A DNA stretch of 64,000 nt from Phycisphaerales bacterium. GTDB lineage: Bacteria; Planctomycetota; Phycisphaerae; Phycisphaerales; SM1A02. The position numbers and the translations under genes were made by a program. The DNA lies in the NCBI GenBank assembly GCA_022447205.1, contig JAKVBQ010000012.1, positions 11,108-75,107 on the forward strand. Direction: 5' to 3'. The notes below the pieces were generated by a model, which saw nothing but the letters and a program-made list of their open reading frames with translations, ran no database searches and was not told the DNA's origin. The stretch's first letter is position 1, and each line of letters begins with the position of its first letter. Shown in pieces: positions 60,363 to 64,000 of the stretch.

Positions 60363-60572
60363 TCACATGACAGGCTGGAGGGATTCCACCTGTCCGGCAA
60401 GGAAGTTCACCTTCACTCTGGCTCCCGGAGCGGGGGGTACGCCGCAGGCACCATGGGCGACACGGAGCTGGAACGGTTCCGCGTCCATGTCACCTGTCTC
60501 ACGGACCATCAAGTCGAAATAGAGGTCCCCGTGCAGGGAGGTCTGGCTCGCCTGGAGGATCTCGAGGTTCAT
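60363..60572 (-). CDS. 69-residue protein, probable small beta fold
   Basis: The frame from ATG 60572 ends in a segment PAPGARVKVNFLAGQVESLQ typical of small beta-barrel proteins, following a strand-like N-terminal half (LHGDLYFDLMVRETGDMD). Its complement forms an open frame on the other strand that I regard as a shadow extension of aat. I do not recognise the family. It is divergent from aat with 99 bases between. Confidence 0.5.
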   Translation of the reverse strand: MNLEILQASQTSLHGDLYFDLMVRETGDMDAEPFQLRVAHGACGVPPAPGARVKVNFLAGQVESLQPVM

Positions 60573-60656
60573 GGCACCGAGGAAGGGGAGTGTTTTTCGA
60601 GCTGGCTGCATGGCACCATCATGACCGAGTGGGAGACCGTACGCCAGTCATCAACG

Positions 60657-60662
60657 TATGCT
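60657..60662 (+). promoter_or_regulatory. -10 box TATGCT before aat
   Basis: TATGCT is followed by nine bases and the aat ATG at 60672, which supports the short start over the long open frame from 60276. Confidence 0.4.
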
Positions 60663-60671
60663 TTGGCCACC

Positions 60672-61295
60672 ATGGTCGATGATGCCGAACAACATCTGGA
60701 CGGAGACCTGCTGCTGCACGCCTACATCAACGGGATCTTCCCGATGGCGGATCCGGATGAAGGAGTGATCGAGTGGTTTCGCCCCGACCCGCGTGGAATT
60801 CTCCCACTCGACACGGTCCACGTGCCCCGATCACTCCAGCGACGGGTTCGTTCCGGTCGTTTCGAGGTTTCCGTGAATCGATCCTTCGAGGAGGTCCTGC
60901 GAGCCTGTGCGGTACCACGTTCCGCCGAGAACGGCTCCTGGATGGTCGAGGACCTGCTGTCGGCCTACCTGGAGCTGTACGAACGAGGGTTCGCGCATTC
61001 CGTCGAGGCGAGGCGGGATGGAATGCTCGTGGGTGGCCTCTATGGGGTTCAGGTCGGTTCGGCATTCTTCGGGGAGAGCATGTTCAGTCGGCCGGAGTCC
61101 GGAGGGACCGATGCCAGCAAGGTGTGTCTCGTGCATCTCGTCGAGCGCATGCGTGCTCGCGGGTTCATGCTTCTCGACACCCAGTTCGTGAACGATCACC
61201 TGCAGCAGTTCGGCTGCATCGAGATCCCGGCCGCCGAGTACGACATCATGCTGGCGGAGGCGATACGCCAGCCCCGTTCGTTCCATGATGGCTGA
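60672..61295 (+). CDS. aat: Leucyl/phenylalanyl-tRNA-protein transferase
   Basis: 207 residues; adds Leu or Phe to N-terminal Lys/Arg of proteins for ClpS/ClpAP degradation. Family blocks are YINGIFPMADPDEGVIEWF, PDPRGILPLD, LYERGFAHSVEA, SAFFGESMFSRP and LLDTQFVNDHLQQFGC. The usual length is about 200-230. Convergent with the membrane-protein gene at 61311. Confidence 0.93.
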   Translation: MVDDAEQHLDGDLLLHAYINGIFPMADPDEGVIEWFRPDPRGILPLDTVHVPRSLQRRVRSGRFEVSVNRSFEEVLRACAVPRSAENGSWMVEDLLSAYLELYERGFAHSVEARRDGMLVGGLYGVQVGSAFFGESMFSRPESGGTDASKVCLVHLVERMRARGFMLLDTQFVNDHLQQFGCIEIPAAEYDIMLAEAIRQPRSFHDG

Positions 61296-61310
61296 ACCCG
61301 GGTTAGCCGG

Positions 61311-61709
61311 TCAGCCTCGGTCCTTGAACTGGGCCATGTCGGCCCCCATGAGCCCGACCTTGATCCCGTTGGCCTTGAGGATCATCACGGCCCGTTGATT
61401 GATGCCCAGGAGCATCAGCAGCCCGATGCAGGGCACCAGCACGATCAGGCCGAGCAGGATCCCGATGATGATCGAGTTGAAGGCCCTGCCCGCGAGGAGG
61501 ATCGTGGTGATGAACGCGATGATCGAGGTCACCCCGTACAGGCTGGCGAAGCTCGCCGCCATCAACCCGATTCCATTGGGGGCCTCGCTGTCCCGGGTGA
61601 TGGAGGCGAGGATTACGAAGAGGAAGCAACCGGCGATGCACCAGAGGAGGAGCTTCTGGGCGCCGGCGATGTGCTTCAGGTGCTCGGGGGAGAGTGCGGT
61701 GTCGTTCAT
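61311..61709 (-). CDS. Three- to four-pass membrane protein, unknown
   Basis: 132 residues with membrane segments LLLWCIAGCFLFVILAS, GLMAASFASLYGVTSIIAFI and IIIGILLGLIVLVPCIGLLM, ending in AVMILKANGIKVGLMGADMA, a cytoplasmic tail that recurs in a small uncharacterised membrane family. GGAGA precedes the ATG. Downstream of the GYF-like lipoprotein gene by 100 bases and possibly co-transcribed. Confidence 0.65.
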   Translation of the reverse strand: MNDTALSPEHLKHIAGAQKLLLWCIAGCFLFVILASITRDSEAPNGIGLMAASFASLYGVTSIIAFITTILLAGRAFNSIIIGILLGLIVLVPCIGLLMLLGINQRAVMILKANGIKVGLMGADMAQFKDRG

Positions 61710-61809
61710 CGGATGGTCTCCAGTTGGTGGTGGGCGGGGTGCCCGGGAGCTTCAGCTTTCGAGAGGTTTCCTCATCGGCCTCGTGTTGCCCGTTCAATTC
61801 GCTCGGATA

Positions 61810-62835
61810 TCAGCTGGAACGCCTTGATCGGAGCGTCCTGATCAGGGTCATGATCTCCTGATGTCGTCGAGCCCGGTCCTCGATCGTCCAGCCCGGGGCA
61901 TTGTTGCGAACCTGCCTTGAGGCATTGGTCTGGTAGGTGCGTTCAAACTCTGCGAGATCGATCCAGTCGAGACACGTGGCCAGTCGTTCAACGGCCCCGG
62001 GCACCGATCGCCAGTCGTTCCAGGTGCTGAGGACTCCGTTGATGTGTGCGGTCACCGCGAACCCAGGCCCGAGGCAGAAGAGGTCCTCGTGCCTCTGCCA
62101 GGTCATCGGTTCGTTCTCGGTTTTGCGGTCGTATTCGCGCCTCTCCTCGGAGTAGCTTGCGAAGAGTCCGATGCTGGACTGCCGTCCGAGCGAACCCAGG
62201 CCTTCGAGGGCCTGCAGTGCACTCTCGTCGTCGCCCCTGGCGATTGCCTCACTCGCCTCGAGGGCCAGTGCATGTCGCAGGCCTTCGGTCTTTAAGGCGG
62301 CACCGGGACCGAAGCGCCCGTTCAGCGCCAGTGCCTGACGAACCATGGGGCGAACCCGCTCCTGCCAGAGTTCCAATCTCGAACCACGCTCCACCCCGGG
62401 AACGAACGGCCTGCCACTCTCCGTGCCGGTGGCCTCGAAGTACTCCTGCCAGAAGGCGTCACTCTGGTCCGCGTCGAAGGAATCATTGACCTGTTCGACC
62501 AGGACCGTCCAGCGCCGACCGTCCTCTTCAGATCCACTGAAGGAGGCGCTTGGGAAGAGTTCACCCAGTGGTTTCCAGTCCTCGAGCTCGGGGTTCCAGG
62601 CGAGGGTCTTCTCTGAATGTCGACCACGAGCACAGTCCGCAAGGAGCTGGTCGGTGGTCCAGGGCCCCATGCTCCATTCACCCCACTGTGTGAGCCAGCC
62701 GTCCTGTCCGGTGCTGGTCTGCGTCCGGGCATCGGTGGTGGCCGTTGAAGGGGTCTCGCTCTCGTTGCATCCCGGCAACAGGAGCGCTGCGAAGAAGGTG
62801 GCGGACATGAGTGTGCATCGTTTGAGTTCGATCAT
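61810..62835 (-). CDS. Lipoprotein with GYF-like N-terminal domain
   Basis: 341 residues. Signal MIELKRCTLMSATFFAALLL ends in the lipobox LPGC (Cys23). The mature N-terminus has WGEWSMGPWTTDQLLADCAR and TLAWNPELEDWKPLGELF, the pattern of GYF_2 domains that often follow membrane anchors. The remainder is helical with no known domain. ATG at 62835 has GAGG five bases upstream and lies 11 bases after the SnoaL-like gene, so the pair is one operon. Confidence 0.65.
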   Translation of the reverse strand: MIELKRCTLMSATFFAALLLPGCNESETPSTATTDARTQTSTGQDGWLTQWGEWSMGPWTTDQLLADCARGRHSEKTLAWNPELEDWKPLGELFPSASFSGSEEDGRRWTVLVEQVNDSFDADQSDAFWQEYFEATGTESGRPFVPGVERGSRLELWQERVRPMVRQALALNGRFGPGAALKTEGLRHALALEASEAIARGDDESALQALEGLGSLGRQSSIGLFASYSEERREYDRKTENEPMTWQRHEDLFCLGPGFAVTAHINGVLSTWNDWRSVPGAVERLATCLDWIDLAEFERTYQTNASRQVRNNAPGWTIEDRARRHQEIMTLIRTLRSRRSS

Positions 62836-62846
62836 GGCTGCCTCTT

Positions 62847-63224
62847 TCATTTCAGGAACTGCACGGTTCCAATGAGCTGGTCCTTCAGTGTGTACCGGAC
62901 GATCAGGATGCCTTCGCTTCGTTCGCCTCCGCCGGGCGGAGTGCGCCACCAGTGTTCGAGTTCGACGCAGTGGTCGTCGGTGGTGAGCCGGTTCGTGACA
63001 CGTGCCCCGAAGGACCAGTCTTCGAACATCGGTCGATAGCGCTCCTTCAGCGCTTCCCGCCCCGTGTAGGCGATCGTCTCGCCATCGAGGACGACGACAT
63101 CCGGATGGTAGCAGTCGCTGAACGCATCGAGGTCCGACCGGTTGTAGGCGTCGAGTTGTCGTGCGGCGAGGGCTTCGATTGCCTGCATGAACTCATCATA
63201 CCCTTCGAGGGGATGGCCCACCAT
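62847..63224 (-). CDS. SnoaL/NTF2-like protein
   Basis: 125 residues with the NTF2-like pattern: a helix (EFMQAIEALAARQLDAYNR), then SDLDAFSDCYHPDVVVLDGE, YTGREALKERYRPMFEDWS and beta strands ending the protein. The cone-shaped fold suits a small-molecule pocket but no catalytic residue is fixed, so binding or isomerase roles are both possible. ATG at 63224 has AGGAG eight bases upstream. Confidence 0.75.
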   Translation of the reverse strand: MVGHPLEGYDEFMQAIEALAARQLDAYNRSDLDAFSDCYHPDVVVLDGETIAYTGREALKERYRPMFEDWSFGARVTNRLTTDDHCVELEHWWRTPPGGGERSEGILIVRYTLKDQLIGTVQFLK

Positions 63225-63228
63225 CGAG

Positions 63229-63234
63229 TACACT
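63229..63234 (+). promoter_or_regulatory. -10 box TACACT for the last gene
   Basis: TACACT predicts a leader of about 53 bases ending in AGGAGG (63281-63286), seven bases before the ATG at 63294. Confidence 0.45.
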
Positions 63235-63293
63235 CCTGCTCGAGCGGCACGGCCTGGGTGCCAGCACGATCGACCCCGGAAGGAGGCTTGCAG

Positions 63294-64000
63294 ATGAATC
63301 CGGACGACAACGCGTTTCTCGAGGGTTTCACGGAATCGTCGATTCCCGAATCGACGCTGGGTGAACTCCAGGCGGTCTTCGGTGAGTTCGACATCGAGTT
63401 CCACGACGTCCTCGTTCGGACCCATGAGCATGGTGTCGACGTGGTGGGTGATGCCTCCTGGACCGAGTTCAACGAGGAGGGCTCACACAAGGTCGCTCGC
63501 CGGGTGATCAGGACCTTCATGTTCTTCCATCGTCCGAACACCACCCTGCCCGAATTCTCGATCCAGGCGAAGCGCGGCCTTGCGGGGCGCTTTCTTCTTG
63601 GGATCACGGCACGCCTGGTCGGCATGCCGACCTTCGAGCTCGAGGGTGAACCGGCCTTCAACGAGAAGTTCAACGTGGTCACCATGAATTCGGAATCGGT
63701 GAAGGTTCTGCTGGGCCGCGAGATGATCGACGGCATGGTGGCGATCGAGAACCTCAACCTCTCCTTCGTCTCCCGAGGCCTGCTCTTCACCAGACATCCC
63801 GGCGTCTACCGATCGGGTCGCGCCAATGACGTCCGGACCGACGGCCATGAGCAGGACGAACGTGTCGGCGGTGACGATCGGATTCGTTTCATCGAGGATG
63901 CGATGACCGTCTGTGCGCCGGTCGCGAACGATCCCGACATCGGTCGCCGTGCGGCGGATGCGGTCGAGGGCAGCTACGCCGAGGAAGCCTTCCGCAACGT
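63294..64000 (+). CDS. Uncharacterised protein, 3' end beyond window
   Basis: The frame is open from ATG 63294 to the right edge (235 codons) and is preceded by a full AGGAGG. The visible part starts MNPDDNAFLEGFTESS and is mixed alpha/beta with acidic patches (FGEFDIEFHDVLV, GVDVVGDASWTEF). No motif is recognised and no signal peptide is seen. The C-terminus is missing. Confidence 0.6.
   Translation, partial: MNPDDNAFLEGFTESSIPESTLGELQAVFGEFDIEFHDVLVRTHEHGVDVVGDASWTEFNEEGSHKVARRVIRTFMFFHRPNTTLPEFSIQAKRGLAGRFLLGITARLVGMPTFELEGEPAFNEKFNVVTMNSESVKVLLGREMIDGMVAIENLNLSFVSRGLLFTRHPGVYRSGRANDVRTDGHEQDERVGGDDRIRFIEDAMTVCAPVANDPDIGRRAADAVEGSYAEEAFRN

Noticed and set aside
60276-60671. Upstream extension of the aat frame (132 codons)
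   Set aside because: No Aat homology, it contains the TATGCT promoter of aat, and the opposite strand codes a plausible 69-residue protein.
1-64000. CRISPR array, insertion sequence or prophage
   Set aside because: No regularly spaced repeats, transposase, integrase or phage structural genes were seen. The short repeats found are promoter or terminator elements.

Overview
The window is a compact, high-GC bacterial chromosome segment with no rRNA, tRNA, insertion sequence, prophage or CRISPR array that I could see. It most resembles a planctomycete of the Phycisphaerae type. The indications are: a secreted metalloprotease ending in two dockerin-like repeats (DLDGNGTVDGADL), the small basic protein typical of the Planctomycetes-Verrucomicrobia-Chlamydiae group at 36983, the VWA/MoxR/DUF58/BatA-type cluster at 17289-24278, and many lipoproteins with LPGC/LPAC-type lipoboxes. 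The assignment is inference from gene content; no phylogenetic marker could be compared.

Layout. 1-11700: a partial TPR lipoprotein, valS, an AhpD-like protein, a zinc-peptidase lipoprotein, a hydrolase/cyclotransferase pair, rsmD with a secreted alpha-toroid protein, ispD, hslV, a Bfd-like [2Fe-2S] protein and a coiled-coil protein. 11700-24300: one long co-directional run with a coiled-coil membrane protein, an iron-type ABC substrate-binding lipoprotein, an ABC permease joined in frame to an NHL beta-propeller, then the VWA-GATase, MoxR, DUF58 and BatA-like VWA genes, mostly joined by 4-base overlaps. 24300-38500: housekeeping genes (TPR-YggX fusion, pyrD, cdsA, nth, moaE, moaB, acpS, aminotransferase), the dockerin protease and the small basic protein. 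38500-51100: a 51-residue lipoprotein, a phosphoesterase, a glycosyltransferase/thioesterase/DUF971 operon divergent from pyrF, a second substrate-binding protein with cinA and folK, a TlpA-like protein, a lone receiver protein and kdsD. 51100-64000: scpA, a DUF4136 lipoprotein, a DUF4396/beta-lactamase-fold/DUF2585 operon, recQ, an aldehyde dehydrogenase, an unknown gene divergent from a 24-residue Pro-rich ORF, aat and small uncharacterised genes.

Two kinds of gene start recur. Eleven predicted starts lie exactly six bases after a TANNNT hexamer and lack a Shine-Dalgarno, the geometry expected of leaderless transcripts. Others have AGGAG-type sites and a TANNNT box farther upstream. In three places the TAG stop codon of one gene is the first half of the -10 box of the next. 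Two divergent promoter pairs (43379-43430 and 51083-51165) are built as perfect inverted repeats that include both -10 boxes.

The most unusual protein features are the ABC permease-NHL propeller fusion with a lipobox at the junction, the TPR-YggX fusion, the odd cysteine spacing in Nth, and the 24-residue ORF beside tandem 9-bp repeats. All function calls rest on reading motifs by eye; no database search was run.
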